The position numbers and the translations under genes were made by a program. This document shows, in pieces, positions 37,124-50,565 of a DNA stretch of 64,000 bases. Within the stretch, counting starts at the first letter, position 1, and the number at the start of each line of letters is the position of its first letter. Source of the stretch: Pagrus major (taxonomy: Eukaryota; Chordata; Actinopteri; Spariformes; Sparidae); the NCBI RefSeq assembly GCF_040436345.1, contig NC_133216.1:2942533-3006532 (forward strand), given 5' to 3'. The notes under the pieces were generated by a model, which searched no databases, was not told the DNA's origin, and saw only the letters and a program-made list of their open reading frames with translations.

Positions 37124-38751
37124 CTTCCTCCATCTCTGAAGTCAGTCAGGACATCAGGACACCAACACGACGGCCACAGTCGAAAACAAACAACATTATG
37201 AGGGCGTCCTGTGTGCTTCTGTGCTCATCTCAGTCTCATTACCGTATGGTGAAGTCCAGAAGGTCCTGGGCTCCGGGCGCCTCCAGGTTCTGGATGGTGC
37301 TGACCCTGATCAGACTCTGCTGAAGGAACAGCTGAGCTGATTCCACAGAACCAGAACCGCAACGCGAGTCCACCACGTCCAAACCGCTGCCAGGCAACTA
37401 AAAGACAGGAGAACCGTTGGAGTGAGCCACTGACTGTCTTTAAATAGTGAAGTTTAGTTTTGCTCATGGCGCTGGACATCGACTGCAGTAATATGACTGT
37501 TTCAGGTCTCACTCTCAGTGGTGGTACGAGGTGTGACAGACTGTCCCTCAGGTAGGCGTAGTGTCTGAAGGTGTGGTCGGAGAACAGCGCCGGCATGGTC
37601 GGACACGACTTGGCAGCGTTAAACACCAACACCAGAACGGCGATGTCTGAGATCAACAACCGGAGTCAAGAGATAAAAACATAAAGTTCACAAGTCCAGA
37701 GCAGCAGACGACAAACAGACCTGTGTCTGTCTGATGTTAACTGTAACTAACAGCCCGTAAACACACTGTGAAGTAAAGCTGCCGTCATTTTAACATTTTA
37801 ACACGCCGCCAGCCGCTGAAAATTGTTGAATTAGGTAAAGAAAAATAGCAAAACAGTCAAATCATGACGTCTGATTTGAGAATTGAACTGAGCAGAATGA
37901 GGTCGATGTGGCTCGTCTGCATTAACGCAGGTGTGTTTTAAGGTCTTCAGGTGTGTGAAGGATACAAGCCGGATCGTCCATGTCAGGCTCCGGTGTGTCG
38001 AAGTACGGGTGTGTGCTGAGCAACTCAGGAACCAGTGGCAACACCAGCGTCGGGTGACGGGAACCCATGAACTTCAGACACCTGAGAGAGAAAATAAAAC
38101 TCAGGACAGGACAACTCATTCAGGACTCTAACTGTCTGTCAATGAGTTTAATGCTTTAATAAGGACAGAGTTTGTCTGCATTCAGGATTACACAAAAGCT
38201 ACAGAACAGATTTCCACGAAACTTGGATGGATGATGAGTCTTACTTCCAGACAGAGTTGCGGTCGGTCGGATATTTGTTGAGGTTCTTCAGCAGCTCCAG
38301 CAGCGCGAGCTGGACGCACTCTTTAGTGGAGACGTTGGTGTAACAGATTAATTCATGGAGAGCTTCTCTGATGTCACGAGACGAGTCCTAGAGATCGACA
38401 GTGACTTCATCAATAAAAGTTTGAGAAAAACATTCAGTTGAAATCTTTAAATCAAGAATGAAAACGTACTTTTATACACTTTATTACAGCACATAAGAGA
38501 ACTTAGAATTTAGTCAGGTCCATCACCTTTTCAAACATGTGGATGTTTTATTGTAATTTTCTTTATTTAATCTTTCTGCTGTATGTTTTATCCTGTTGTC
38601 AAGTATTTTAGGACGATACTGCGTGGTTGATTGATTGTTTGATTGATCAATGTGTGCGTATGTCAAGCTTGAATAACGAATATTGACTAACTAATAAGAA
38701 AATACTTGTCGAGACAAAAACTTTCAAGGCTTTAGAGAATGGCTGTTTCAC

Positions 38752-38801
<50 letters not shown>

Positions 38802-41800
38802 ATACCTCTAACACAGCCAGCACCGTGTCCAGCTGGTCCTCTCTGAGTGTTATATGTGTGGAGATTTCTCTCAGCACGTGGATGGACTGCAGCCTCACTT
38901 CCTCGATCTCGTCGTTGAACATGTCGACCAGGAAGTCCAAACACTTTTCGGCGAAGCTCGCAGACGACTGAGCGAGCTTGGAGAGCGCCTCCACTGCCGC
39001 AATACGGACCTCTGAAATAACATTAAAAAGACTCAAATCAGAGAGCGTGAAATATGTAAAGCAATGAAGTAAAATCAATAAAATGGACTACTGAAGAAGG
39101 GACATGTGACAAAATTCTACTCTCTGATTTTCTGTAAATCAACAAAATCATTGTTTATATCAAAATACATCAGAAACATCTTTTGGGCACCATGTTTCAC
39201 GTACCAAACATCTCGTCCTCCAGGCCATGAACGAAGGCACCGCAGGCCCCTGAGGCAATCAGGTTGACGGTGTTTGTGTCAAGTTTCTCCTTCGGGGCGT
39301 CGTCGGCCCACTTCCTGCCAGAGGAGAACTCTCCAGAAGCAAAGAGGTCTTTGGCCCGTTCGTGAGCCGTACGTTTCCTCTGGACACCGAGAAGAAGAGG
39401 AGGCGGAAAAGGCGGTGAGTCAAAATTTCTTTTAAAATAAAAACAGCAGATATCTTGTGAAAGAACTTAAATCACTCACCCTGAGATCAGACATCAGCTT
39501 CTTATCCAAAGTTTGTTCCAGAAAGTGAGGACTGACCTGCAGCATCGAACCCTGAAAACATTCAACAAGTTTCACTTTTGAATGTTCTCACATTTACAGA
39601 ACATTTGCGACACTTATAAACTGTGTATAGGGATGGAAATAACCGTGTGTTGTCCTGTTCCCTCACCAGTGTTTTGGCGGCCTGCACCCGGACCATCCAG
39701 GAGCCATCGCTGACCATGTGACTGATCTTCCCAAATACATCATCAACCAGCCGGATCTCCTCATTGGAGGACGGGATCGGCACAATGCTGATTAGACACA
39801 CAGAACAGTGAACTACAAGTCAGGCAAGGCCACTGGTGCAGTCAGTAAAGAGTTCATGGGAATGTAAACTGGGAAGTACCACTTGTTTTTTGCAGCCTTC
39901 AACCTTCAAGTAACAAACCAGCTAAATTAAAAAAATCAGCTATATTATCAAAACAATAAACTGGAGCATTAGCATCAGTTTCACTACAGTTTTAAGATTA
40001 TTTATTTTATTTTTAGCCTTTATTAGGATACGACAGCTATCGTAATCCAGCTCTGAGAACTTTTCCCTCCTTAAGGCTGTAAAGGTTGTAATGTCGACAC
40101 AGACAGTGGAGCTAATGCTACGGCTACACTGACAGACAGTCATTCTGAAGCATCTTCTCACCTTTCTGGGTACAGCTGGCTGAGCACCCAAACCATCTGC
40201 ACCGCCGCAGAACGGACCTGCTCATAATCATCTGACAGCAGCCTGCAGGCCTAAAGACACATAAATATACATGTTTACACATTTACAGCCACTGTAGCTG
40301 TGATCAGGGAATGATTAATATTATTAACAGTTCTTGAAACACTTTTCACTTTTATCTTTACTTTATTATTATCCTCCCACAGAGACATTTGTCTTGACAT
40401 AGCTTTAGCTCTGACCTTCACAACAACCACAGTAAAACTCAACACAACATAAGTCTAAATGTCCACTGTGAGGACGGTCTGTTAACTCCAGGATTTTCAA
40501 TGTTTTGACAGGTTTCAGTAAAGATAAACGTTTCTGTTACCTGTTCATAAATGATCTCATGAATCTTCATTCCTCTCTCATGCAGCTGCAGCTGAAAAAC
40601 AAACAGAACACACAGAATGAGCTGAGATATATAAAAAGAATCATCACTGCTTTTCTCAAATACAGTGTGTTGCCGGTTAGTTTTTATTAATGATGAGTGC
40701 AGGTGTTAGCGGTGTCCTACCATGGCTTTGAGGGCTGCAGTGCGGACTCTGGGGTCCTGGTCTCCAAAGTAGTCGCTGATTATACTCTGGACTTCCCTCA
40801 CTGCTCCTGTAGAGACACAGTACAACAACTCAAAGCACAATCATCACCCTGAAATGTGAATTTTCAAGAGCCAATTTCAAATACTTGTGTAATAGCAGAC
40901 ATTTTAAAGCTTGTACAATTTTCTGAAAACTTTAAATTCTGCAAAAAATAAACTGGTATCACAGAATACGTTTTCCTAAAGACTGTTTTTTATGAATAAA
41001 CTACTAGTACTACTACTGAACTACTAGTTCAGTTAACTAAATATACTGAGGCACAAACCTAACGATGTGCCCAGACCCTCATTGTCTTTGCTCAGGGGAG
41101 AGTCCACCATGCCGAGACATCCTAGAAGCTGCAGACACTTGTTCCTCACCCCGAAATACATATCAGACAAGTGCTGAGAGGGAGAAAGAGACAAATAACA
41201 TAGAATGGTTTTGTTGCTTTGTGCAGAAAGTAATGTTGAATCTGCACAGAACACTTGATGATATGTACTGTGTGTAGATTAAGTGCTTGTCACCTTGCAG
41301 GCCACCTCGATGAGCCTCTGTCTGACTGCAGGACTCTCAGGTAGTTGTGTACCGATGACCAGCAGAGTGTCCAGCAGCTGAGCGAGAACCTGATGGGACT
41401 CTGCAGACACAGAGAGAAACAGAACGGAGCAAACACAGACACTTTGTTTTACATTTATACAATTCAATTTCAAGTGTTTTGAGAAACTTGTGATTCATTT
41501 AATAGAAACATTGTCAAATATATTTCCATATAATCTTCAATTAGAAAACTAAAAGGGACTGCTTGTCATTTAAGCTCTCCTCAGCCCGAAAACTCTCATA
41601 AAGTTTCCTAATTACAAGCTAAAATGTCTCATTAAATTGTCCCGTTAAAAGACGAAACTCTGCTCAGTGCATATGGACGATAATAAGTGAGGGATTATTA
41701 ATAACAAATACTGTGCAGGCAGGGCTCAGTGAAGAACAGGAATATCACAGTTTATGTCAAGAAAATCAAATAACAAAGTTGCAATAATGTGTAGGAGTTT

Positions 41801-43411
41801 AGTAGGTAGAATATCAAAGCTTAAGATGTGTGAATGTGTCTTACTCTCATTGTTGAGTGTGTTGATGGCGTCGTCTACGATGCAGTCGGGGCTGAAGCCC
41901 TGCGTTTTGGACAGCAGACCCAGCAGAGAGGCAATCTTCAGTCTCACAGAGTTATCTGTCTCCTGGGAGAGTAAAACACAGTCAGCAGTGGCATCATGTG
42001 TTCATTTCTTTAACACAACACAACCTTGAGACACTTTACATTGTGTTTCCAGCTGCAGATCATGGTTTTATCCCTTTAATGCAAAATTGAACATCAATAA
42101 AAGGCACCACAGGAGCACAGCAGAGCTATTTCTAGTGAGTTTGAAGGGATTACAAGTTCTTAATAGTCACAGATTATTCACACATGTTCCTGGTTGTGAC
42201 CCACAGTTCTTTACCTTGTAGTAGTGCTCCAACAGGATCCTGACCACTCCCTCCACGCTCTCCGTCTCCACAGGCTTGCGTGCAAAGTGAAGCAGGTACT
42301 GCAGAGCATCAGTAGAGTTGGTGGCCTTACAAAGGTCGATGTGCAGAGCCGCAGACTTACTGGGTTTCGACAGACGCAGCTTCTTGGCTGGAGCTTCTTC
42401 CTGAGGGATCTGTCAGCATAAAATAGCTTGAACTTAAAAAATAATTTCTACATTCACTGCCGTCACTGCTCATGGTGTGAAATCTCTGTTTGTGTCAGAC
42501 AAAACCTTCAACTTTCCTTGTTTATACAGCATTTCTCTGTCACATGTGAAGGTTTTACAAAGAAGGGGATGTTTATCCAAAAAACAGTCACTATTTTCTG
42601 TTGTTTAACTCATGAATCTGCGCTTTCTTGATCAAGTTTTCACAGGTATTGAATATTAAACAGGAGAAGAAAACACTTATGACATATCCAAAATCTAGGA
42701 TGATTTATAGTCTCATATCAAGATAATGACATAGCATTGATACATTAATACAAACCTAAACATAATAGTATCACACTTTAATAGTAATGACATGTAATAT
42801 GCTGACATAACTCTTATAAATACAGTAACGTTATGTTAGGTGTTGCTGTATAACAGATGCTATTAGATGCAGTCAGCTGTTGAAGATATTTATGTAAAGC
42901 AGATCTGTTATAGTTGGATATTGACATTAATTCCTGGAAAAAGAGAGAAAACAGCAGCAGTCTGCAGCAGCTGTCAATATAAACTGTGTAACAAAAACAC
43001 ATAACTAGCAAGAAAAATAATGTTAGAAGCAACTTTTTACTCCATAAGTGACGTTAGCTATGTTATCTTCCACTTAATAGTCAGTTCACATTTAATAAAC
43101 GTTAGCTAAAAAGGTTGTTCAGGTTAATTTAGTCGCACAAACAACAGCTTAAAGTCTGACTTAGATCATAACTGTCAAACAGCAGCTTGTATTGTGTTTA
43201 CAGACTGTGATTGTGACTGTTAGCGGCTGTTTGTTGTTGGTTTACGCTAGTTAGCCACTTAGCATTAGCTAACATGCTAGTTAGCTGTCAGACACAATTA
43301 TCGGCTCTCATCTCGTTTTGGGAGTTTACGGCGATGAAAAAGGTTTAATGAACTCACCTGCACGACTTTAGAAAACTCCTCATAAACTCGCTTTTTCAGA
43401 TGTGCTGCCAT
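34383..43411 (-). CDS. ints4: Integrator complex subunit 4, complete (975 aa)
   Basis: HEAT-repeat scaffold of the Integrator cleavage module with INTS9/INTS11, which processes snRNA 3' ends and attenuates Pol II. Exons: 43358-43411, 42215-42409, 41845-41962, 41294-41400, 41059-41173, 40721-40806, 40541-40591, 40162-40250, 39667-39787, 39480-39551, 39205-39379, 38806-39011, 38245-38387, 37966-38081, 37513-37646, 37243-37397, 36865-36958, 36499-36579, 36250-36380, 36105-36164, 35649-35808, 35386-35529, 34696-34816, 34383-34582. All phases agree. MAAHLKKRVYEEF, SVRLKIASLLGLLSKT.GFSPD, FAEKCLDFLVDMFNDEIEEV and the end SVKVFIMPKPARR match human (963 aa). The differences are a Ser-rich insert in the last exon and a variable linker in the sixteenth. 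Confidence 0.95.
36461..36494. repeat. (TG)n microsatellite at an ints4 5' splice site
   Basis: On the transcribed strand it is a (CA)n run starting inside the donor after exon 36499-36579 (GTCAGCACACACAC). Length polymorphism is likely. Confidence 0.9.
36643..36780. repeat. Short palindromic MITE-like element in an ints4 intron
   Basis: It starts TAAAGGGACAATTCACCAC and ends GGGGGGAACTGTCCCTTTAA, with AAAATCAAAA/TTTTGATTTT inside the arms. It is about 138 bp and shares ends with the larger palindromic family. The terminal TTTAA/TTAAA may include the target site. Confidence 0.65.
37044..37121. repeat. (TA)n microsatellite
   Basis: A nearly pure TA run in the ints4 intron after exon 37243-37397. 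The ORF across it (Ile-Tyr repeats) is an artefact. Confidence 0.95.
38754..38799. repeat. (TG)n microsatellite at an ints4 5' splice site
   Basis: On the transcribed strand it is a (CA)n run beginning 6 nt into the intron after exon 38806-39011 (GTATGTACACACAC). Confidence 0.9.
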
Positions 43412-44577
43412 GTTCAGAGAAAGGAGCTTAGCTTAGCTTAGCTTTCTCATTCAGCAGCAACACAGTGTGTCCCCTCCGACGTCCCGTAGCTACGGAAAGA
43501 AAAGCGAAATGCGTTTTGTAAATAGCGTTACTTTTTATCCAGGTGGCATTTTTACTACATTTATCAGCATTATGAACACAGGTAATTAAAAATAAGCAGC
43601 ATAATTTTAATTAATAGGTTGTAAATGCGTTAGCTATAGCAGGATTTAAAGGATATGTTCACATTTTGTCCTCATTCTGTGGATTTTGTCACTGAAATCA
43701 CCTAAGTGGGGGAGCCAGTATGCACAGGAGGGGCAAATACAGCAATTTATACCCCTATCCGTGCACATGTGGGCATCTAAGTGTTAAAATAGGCTATTTT
43801 TTGTATTAGAGCTGCATATAAGGACTGTTTTTATAATTTGTAATTATTTCCCCTATTAATTGATTAGTTGTTTGGTCAAAAAATGTCATAAAAAAGTGAA
43901 AAATGTCCATTCCAGGTTCCCAGAGACCAAAGTAATGTTTTCAGAGGTTTATTTTGTTCAACCAGCAGTCCAAAACCCCGAGATACTTCAGGTTACTGTG
44001 ATGTTAAGAAAGAGAAAAACAGCAAATCTTCACATTGAGAAGCTGCAACCAGCGATTGGTTGGTGGTTTAGCAAGAGAAAAAGTACATGAACAAGTAATC
44101 AGTTATCAAAATATCGGCCAAAGTAACTACTTGTGTTAGCTCAGTTATTGTCAGTATCGTAAAGCAGTGGATTAAAAAAACACAAGTACGTTTAAAAAAA
44201 CACTGTAGATTTTACAGGTAAAATTTAAAGGCTGTTTATGAGAATACAGATCATTCAAATGTACAAACAATGCAAAACAAAATTCAAAAACTCAACTGAT
44301 TATAAATATTGCCACACAACTTGTATTCTGACTACGTGTCAAAGTGTTTACGTCTAATCCTATTGATTCACAAAGGTCACAGTTTCATATATTTTTTTAA
44401 ACCAATAAAGGAGGAGAGCGTTGTTTCTAGTTTTAACCGGTGAATTAAAAGTACTCCAGCTCATCACCACTCCTACTTCTGCTACATGCTACTAACACAA
44501 CTGCTGGCAATTCTGTTAAATAGAGTCAAATATTTCTGAAAGATATTTTCAGTAAATTACACACAGAGGAGAGCTTG
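43412..44577. other. ints4 upstream region and spacer
   Basis: 43412-43500 is the probable ints4 5' UTR/promoter, with CTTAG repeats and a small CpG-rich patch. The rest is AT-rich. 43811-44135 is a degraded copy of the 'GGCTGCRACTA' repeat (TTAGTTGTTTGGTC, TACTTCAGGTTACTGTGATG). No coding exon. Confidence 0.5.
43811..44135. repeat. 'GGCTGCRACTA' repeat, copy 3 (degraded)
   Basis: TAGAGCTGCATATAAGGAC opens it; AATTGATTAGTTGTTTGGTC and GAAGCTGCAACCAGCGATTG lie inside. The match to the 7.9 kb copy is partial. Confidence 0.45.
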
Positions 44578-44648
44578 TTTAATCTGAAAGTCTTTTCAAA
44601 CCCTGATATATATTACATGAACAGACACAGTGACCAACAGTCAGGTGA

Positions 44649-47496
44649 TCAACAGTTAACTTCCTGGAGCTCGATGCCAGCTGCAGATGTTTTGACCCTC
44701 CTCCGGTCTCCTCTCTTTGTGAAGACTCCCACTATGATCACCATGATGGGCAGAGCCACGCAGAGCATGATGCGGCTGATGGGCAGGTGGACGGGACAGG
44801 TAACGTCAGTCGAAGGGGTCGGAGCAGTGGGAGCAGTGGGAGCATCTTGAAACAAAAAGCTGGATGTGAAGTCCAGAAACACCGCCCTGATGTTTCCCTC
44901 GGTGGTCACCTGACACCTCCACTTCCTGCTGTTGTCTTCCCTCTGGAGGTTTGTCACCAGGGTGATGTTGCAGCGAGAGCGACCAATCAGCTCGTACCTG
45001 CACCAGATCACACAGTCATCAATTAATGTTTCATATATTTTCTTTATTGCTGTCGTCGAGTACTTAGTAGTAAAAGGACAGGTCGGGTAATACTCAGTAA
45101 CATCAACAAATCCCAAACTGTAGAATGATTCTGACTAACAAGTAAAGCGTCATGTCTTCTTCATCTGCGCCCAAACGATCCATGGTTGTTTAAAAACACA
45201 TCAGTGAGCCACACTGTTGTTCCTTCATTCCCATGAACACACACTGAAGTTTACTTTGACTCCCACACACACCGTCCTGCTGCCACCAATACTCACAAAG
45301 CACCAAATGTGGATTAATCCGCTGCTAGAAATAGTCCCACACAAATGTACTTTTTCCTCCTGTTTGTTTGATAAAAGCTTAACTTAGCAGCTATTTTAGA
45401 AAATTAAATCTCCTCTTTGCTTTTGAGAGGGACGGAAACACGGCGGTCACAAAACAAAACTGGTCTGTGGACGATAAAACTTTTTTGTTGGAGATCTTAA
45501 AGGTTTTAAGGATTGTTGAACGCCTCGATGGTCGAAAGGCTCGAAACAAAGAGTTGTGTTTGCAGAGAGGAGTGAAGCAGCTTTCCACTGAACCAGAAAC
45601 ACAAATACTGTTCCCAGGATACAATGTGGGAACAGGTGGAGTGAATGAATGAATGAATAAATCTATATATGTTATTTATGGCAGATTAGCTGCCTAGCAG
45701 CGGGCAGAACCACTTCGCACATGACAAGAAAGTTCAATCCTGATTTAATGCTTTTAAACACACATCTTATCACATCACTTCATTTGGTGTCAGTGGAAAA
45801 CAGTTCAACTGGAATCTCTAATCAGAAATATTGTCCGTGCAACCAGAAATACTGATGGTTTTGGGGTTTTATCGAATTTGTTGACACTAAGAGAAAGAAA
45901 GAATAATATCAGCTTCAAAAACTCAAGTTAGTACTTAATAATAATGTACGGAAGCCTATTTATGCCAGATATCTACCAAAACTAGCAAATGAATTAATTT
46001 ATTTTCATGCTTTTTAATTACATTTTAAAATCAAAATATCTGTTACATTTAGGTTCCTTTGTTATTGTTCATTTGTGTTTTCTGTCAGAATTATAACTGC
46101 TCTGAAATGAAGAAATAGTCACCTGTACCACACATCGAACCATAATGACACAATTACATTATTATTATTATTGATGTTGTTGTTTATTTTTATTATAAAA
46201 ACAGGTATTTGTAATAATAAAAAATAAACAACAAAATAAATGCACCTGCTGTCTTCGGGCTGCAGCGTGGTCCCGTCTGCAGCCGCCCAGCTGAGGTTGA
46301 ACACACTGGAGTACGACCTGCAGCTGCCGGCGTCGTAGTAGGTGAACAGGACGCAGTTGAGGGCGAGGTTTCCTCCAGGCTGCAGGTCGGTGATGGTGGA
46401 CTGTGAGGTGATGGTGAGGAGGGAGAGGTAAACGTCAGTGACAGACTTTCCATCCTGCAGGCAGACGTAGGAGCCGGCGTCGTCGACCCTGAGGTCACGG
46501 AGTGTGAGAGAGCAGTTGGATGTGACGGACAGGCGGCTGGATTTGTCTGAGTCCATCCTCACCTTCCCCCTGCTCACCTCCTCGGTGAACCGGACCTGGC
46601 CGCCTTTGAAGAAGGTCCAGGAGACGAGGGAGCAGTCTGGGTTTGAGACCAGGCCGGCGCAGGGCAGCAGGGTGTCACCTCCAAGTCTACTGTACACAAA
46701 CACTGAGTCTTTTTTACACATCACACCTGGAAACACAAAAGTCTCTGTCAGCAGCCCGTGGAGAGAGATTTCAAACATCCAAATGATGATTAATCTATAA
46801 ACTCATCTTCATTTTTTATAATTCAGATAAATCCACAGTTTACTGATGTTACATGGAAATCTGCATCTTTTAGATGTTGGGAGCAAAAGCACTGATACTC
46901 TTTTTAATCCTTTGTGATCAAGGATGAATCAGAGAGGGACTTTCCCCTCTCAGTTTCATTTTAATCATTTCAAAGAAGTCTGCAGCTAAACCTCAAACAA
47001 CGAATAAGAAAGGAATTAAGTGGATCACTTTAAGGTCGGCTTGAGTTTTTATAACCCTCTAGGTTTTATTGCTCAAGTCATACTTGAGCTGAAGTAAAGA
47101 GATCATTTATTTATTTATTTATCGGTTTATTCGACTGGGACAGTGTAGTGTCATGTAGGCATCGCAAGGTAAGAGGTAAGAGTGAATGGTAAGAGTGAAT
47201 TTTTGTCATTAATGTTGTCATTGTGTCCCTCTTTTCTGCAGAACCAGCACTTTTACTATTGATACTTAAGTATATAAGTTTACTCAAGAAGGCTGATCTA
47301 TTTATCTGATCATCTGGTGACATTATTTACTATTTTACATTATCGTTTCAGTACTTTTGCTCAAGAAAAGAACCAGAGTACTTCTTCCACCTCTGACCCA
47401 ATCAGATCCAGCCATAAACAGATCAAAATAAATCGTACCTGTTGGAAGCAGACAGGTGAGCAGCAGAACTCTCGTCAGGTCTTTCAGGGTCGTCAT
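44649..47496 (-). CDS. Two-Ig-domain type I membrane protein, unnamed (295 aa)
   Basis: Three exons: 47439-47496 (signal peptide MTTLKDLTRVLLLTCLLPTG), 46246-46726 and 44649-44997. Domain 1 (about 23-125) is V-set-like: C42, W56, then DAGSYVC with C108. Domain 2 (about 128-225) has C144, W166 and C208 and is split by an intron after residue 179. A Thr/Pro stalk (APTAPTAPTPST, 232-243) precedes a transmembrane segment at about 256-273 and a short basic tail without an ITIM or ITAM. It looks like a cell-surface immune or adhesion receptor of the CD4/CD2-like sort that fish have in many lineage-specific forms. I do not recognise the orthologue. It sits between ints4 and kctd14, where I recall no such gene in human. 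ATTAAA at 44578-44583 may be its poly(A) signal. Confidence 0.75.
44998..46245 (-). other. Intron within the Ig receptor gene
   Basis: This 1.25 kb intron separates the two halves of the second Ig domain. It is AT-rich with no exon or clear repeat. Small open frames at 45391-45652 show no domain. Confidence 0.5.
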
Positions 47497-47801
47497 GTCT
47501 GTTTTCACCTCTGCAGCAGCTCTCTGTGTGTCTCTGTGATGCTGCTGCCGCTCTTTAGGCGACTGTCTTCATTTCCTGTGTTAACTGAACTGAACAGGAC
47601 ACACACACATCAGCCTCCATCCCCACTGAGAGACACAAACACTGAACATTGTTTTGATATAAAGATTTAATGGCTCATTAGAGGATGAAGTGATGAGACC
47701 TGCAATTTAATCTGCTGTTCGATTAATGCAAAAAAGTTACATCCAGCAAATTACAGCATCATCTCGACACCGCTGTGATTGTTTTAATGCAGTAAAGTAA
47801 A

Positions 47802-48335
47802 GTTATCTCCTCACCTCCATGTTTATGGAAAGTCAGGTGAACTTTCGTAGTCCACAAGACATTTCTGGAGCTTCACGGCAAAACAGAGTTGCAGCATCCT
47901 CTTAAAGAACTGACGTAGCTGGAGACTTGTTTTAAAACCTCGAGGCCCTGAGATCCCAAAATGATTTGACAAGACGTCATTTACACCCTCGACTCACAGT
48001 TGACATAATAACTGTAAACAAATAGGTACATAAGAGTAATATATGCGTATTTCGGTACAGTGAAGATTTCAGCCGAAAGAAAGGGCGTAAATCAAATCAG
48101 TTTGTGATCCTGGGCCTCCTGTAGACTTGACAGACGAGCTGTATGGAGCCATTTTACGTTTTTTTGGTTGTTTTTTACGTTTTAAAACAAGTCTCCAGCT
48201 GCTTCAGTTGTTCAGGAGAACGCTGCGACGCTGTTTTGCTGTGAAACTCCAGAAATGACTGACTTTCCATCAGCGTGGAGGGGGAGGAGATGATGACTGA
48301 TAATGTTTTCGGTTTTGGGTGAACTTGTCCTTTAA
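47802..48335. repeat. Long-palindrome MITE-like element, copy 4
   Basis: The left arm runs TATCTCCTCACCTCCATG, GGAAAGTCAGGTGAACTTTC, GTCCACAAGACATTTCTGG; the right arm mirrors it (GAAACTCCAGAAATG, TCCATCAGCGTGGAGG) and ends GGGTGAACTTGTCCTTTAA. This copy shows the terminal arms best. Confidence 0.75.
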
Positions 48336-50369
48336 ATTTACATTTTAAAAGAAGCTTACTCAAGTAATTCAAATGTTATATTTCATTATATTTAAAAGGA
48401 ATGTGAATTAATGTCCACAAACTTGTTTTTAAAGATACTGATGCTAATTTCTACAAGATGATTGGACTGAAAACAGACAAATATAAAATATAAAATATAG
48501 AGAAAGAGACTCAACGACATGCAAGAACTGTTACTATTTACATTTTTAAGACAAATGTTGCTTTTGACTTTATCACTGGGTGTTTTCACTTCAGTTTGGT
48601 GTTTCATAAATGACCCTGGCGGTTTGATACGTGTCTCTCTCATCATCTCTGTACCGTCAACAATGCACCTTAAAAGTCAAAGAAAAAGAATAAATACTGG
48701 ATAAATATGTGCACATGATGTACATATACATGTTTATATATATTGCAATAAAAAACTATAAAACAACATCAGTCAGAATAAATACAAGTTAAAGAAAGAC
48801 ACATCCACCTTCTGACCTTCATGTCTTATTGTCACGTATCAGAGTCACTTTTCTTATAATGTGACAGAAGGTGTGAAACGCAGCGGTGGGCACTTTTTTG
48901 TCCCTGTGGGGGTTTTAAGAGGAAATGTGATTGTGACACGTTGTGGTGAAAATACTGTAGAAGAGGTCGCAGGTCCACGTTTCTCCGTACAGAGGAAGGA
49001 AAAGCACTCGAGAACCAAAGTCATGTTTCAAATCCGTCCAGGTGATTTGGGCTGTTTTTAACTTTATTTCACCAAACAGCTCTGTTGAAGTTTGAAAATA
49101 TGTATATTAATTTATTTTATTTGTATATATGTTTATTAAACTCAAATCATGAGCGCTCCAGAATGACTCATCTGACCTCGATACGTCAGAATGCGACCCA
49201 GTTAAAAGCAGTAAGAATAAAAACTGTATAGAAAGAGCGTCTTCTCGCTGGTGTTTGCTCAGACTCTGTATATCTTAAAGTTGACCTGACACTAAAAAAA
49301 GTCAGGAAACCGATAACCTCTGAATTATTGAGTAAAGCAGACTATTAAATTTAAGTTGTGTGAACGTTAACGTTTTAACAACTTAAATGTTTTAGTCTGC
49401 TTTACTCGGTGATTCCTAAACTCTAATATTAGAATATAATATATAAACTATTCCTGAAATTCACTCACAGCTTGTGGTGTTTTTGTGCTGCTGTATTCGT
49501 GCCCACTGTGTTTTGTTGTTGTTCACAGTGTGAGCACACAGGAAGCGCTGTGACGCGGAGGGTTGACACCCTGCCCGGCTGTGTGGTGAACGCTGCTCCG
49601 CTCTCAACATGCTGGTTCAGCTTTTGTGTTCGATGACCTTTTTCTTTCTTTTCATCTGGGTCATGGATTTCCCAGTGTTGTGTTTGTGACGCAGTGTTAT
49701 CCTCGACAACTGAACATCACTGGTGCTAAAACACAACACAGCACTGTGAAGGATTTCACACCTAACTACTCTTACGAGGTGCAAACTCGATATGCAACCG
49801 CCTGAATAACATCAGCAGATTTAACTCTACAAACTCTGGACTTACAGAGTTGAAGCTGTTTATTTGTATTACATTATGTATTACACGTGTTCATGTTAAT
49901 GTGTCCATTCCCCTGTAGCTCGTTAAGCACACACAAAACAAACTGCTTCTTATTATATATATAATAATTAATCAAAAGTTGTCCAACAGAACAAATACAC
50001 AGAAGAAAAAGAAAAAATCATGCAACATATTGACGGTGACACTTAAATCTGAGTTAGTTACAAGCCTGGTTCGAGTTATGAGGGAGCTCAGCTGAATAAT
50101 ATACATCAGTAACATCATTAAAACATTACCAACAAGCATCACTGTAATCACAAATAATGCATTTTTCAATGTAATGAGTTTTCTTGATGTTAATGACACA
50201 AATTAGCTGAATGAAACATGTTTTCCTACAGAATCAAACCTGAACACCACACCTGGGCAGTTCAGAGGACGAGGATGTGATGGAAGACATTTTCTGCCAG
50301 TGAAAGACAAGAAGTTGATGAAAATGTAGCCTTTATTAAAAATATATATATGTATATTCCCACAGAACT

Positions 50370-50565
50370 ATGACATTTTATCCAATAATTTAAACTTTTT
50401 ACCTCATCATTTTAACTTTTATTCTCATAATTTTGCCCCTTATTACCATAATTTTGACTTTGTACATCATAATTTGACAATTTATCCTATAATTTAAACT
50501 TTTTACCTAATAATTTTGCCCTTTTTCTTATAATTTTGACTTTTATTATCATAATTTTGACTGAC
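50370..50565. repeat. AT-rich tandem repeat ('CATAATTTTGACTTTTTA' units)
   Basis: About eight imperfect units of roughly 23-25 bp, variants of CATAATTTTGACTTTTTAT and ATAATTTAAACTTTTTACC. Minisatellite-like; the units are contiguous without unique spacers, so it is not a CRISPR. Confidence 0.75.

Noticed and set aside
50370-50565. Regular repeat units suggesting a CRISPR-like array
   Set aside because: Units are contiguous and imperfect without unique spacers, in a vertebrate genome; it is a minisatellite.
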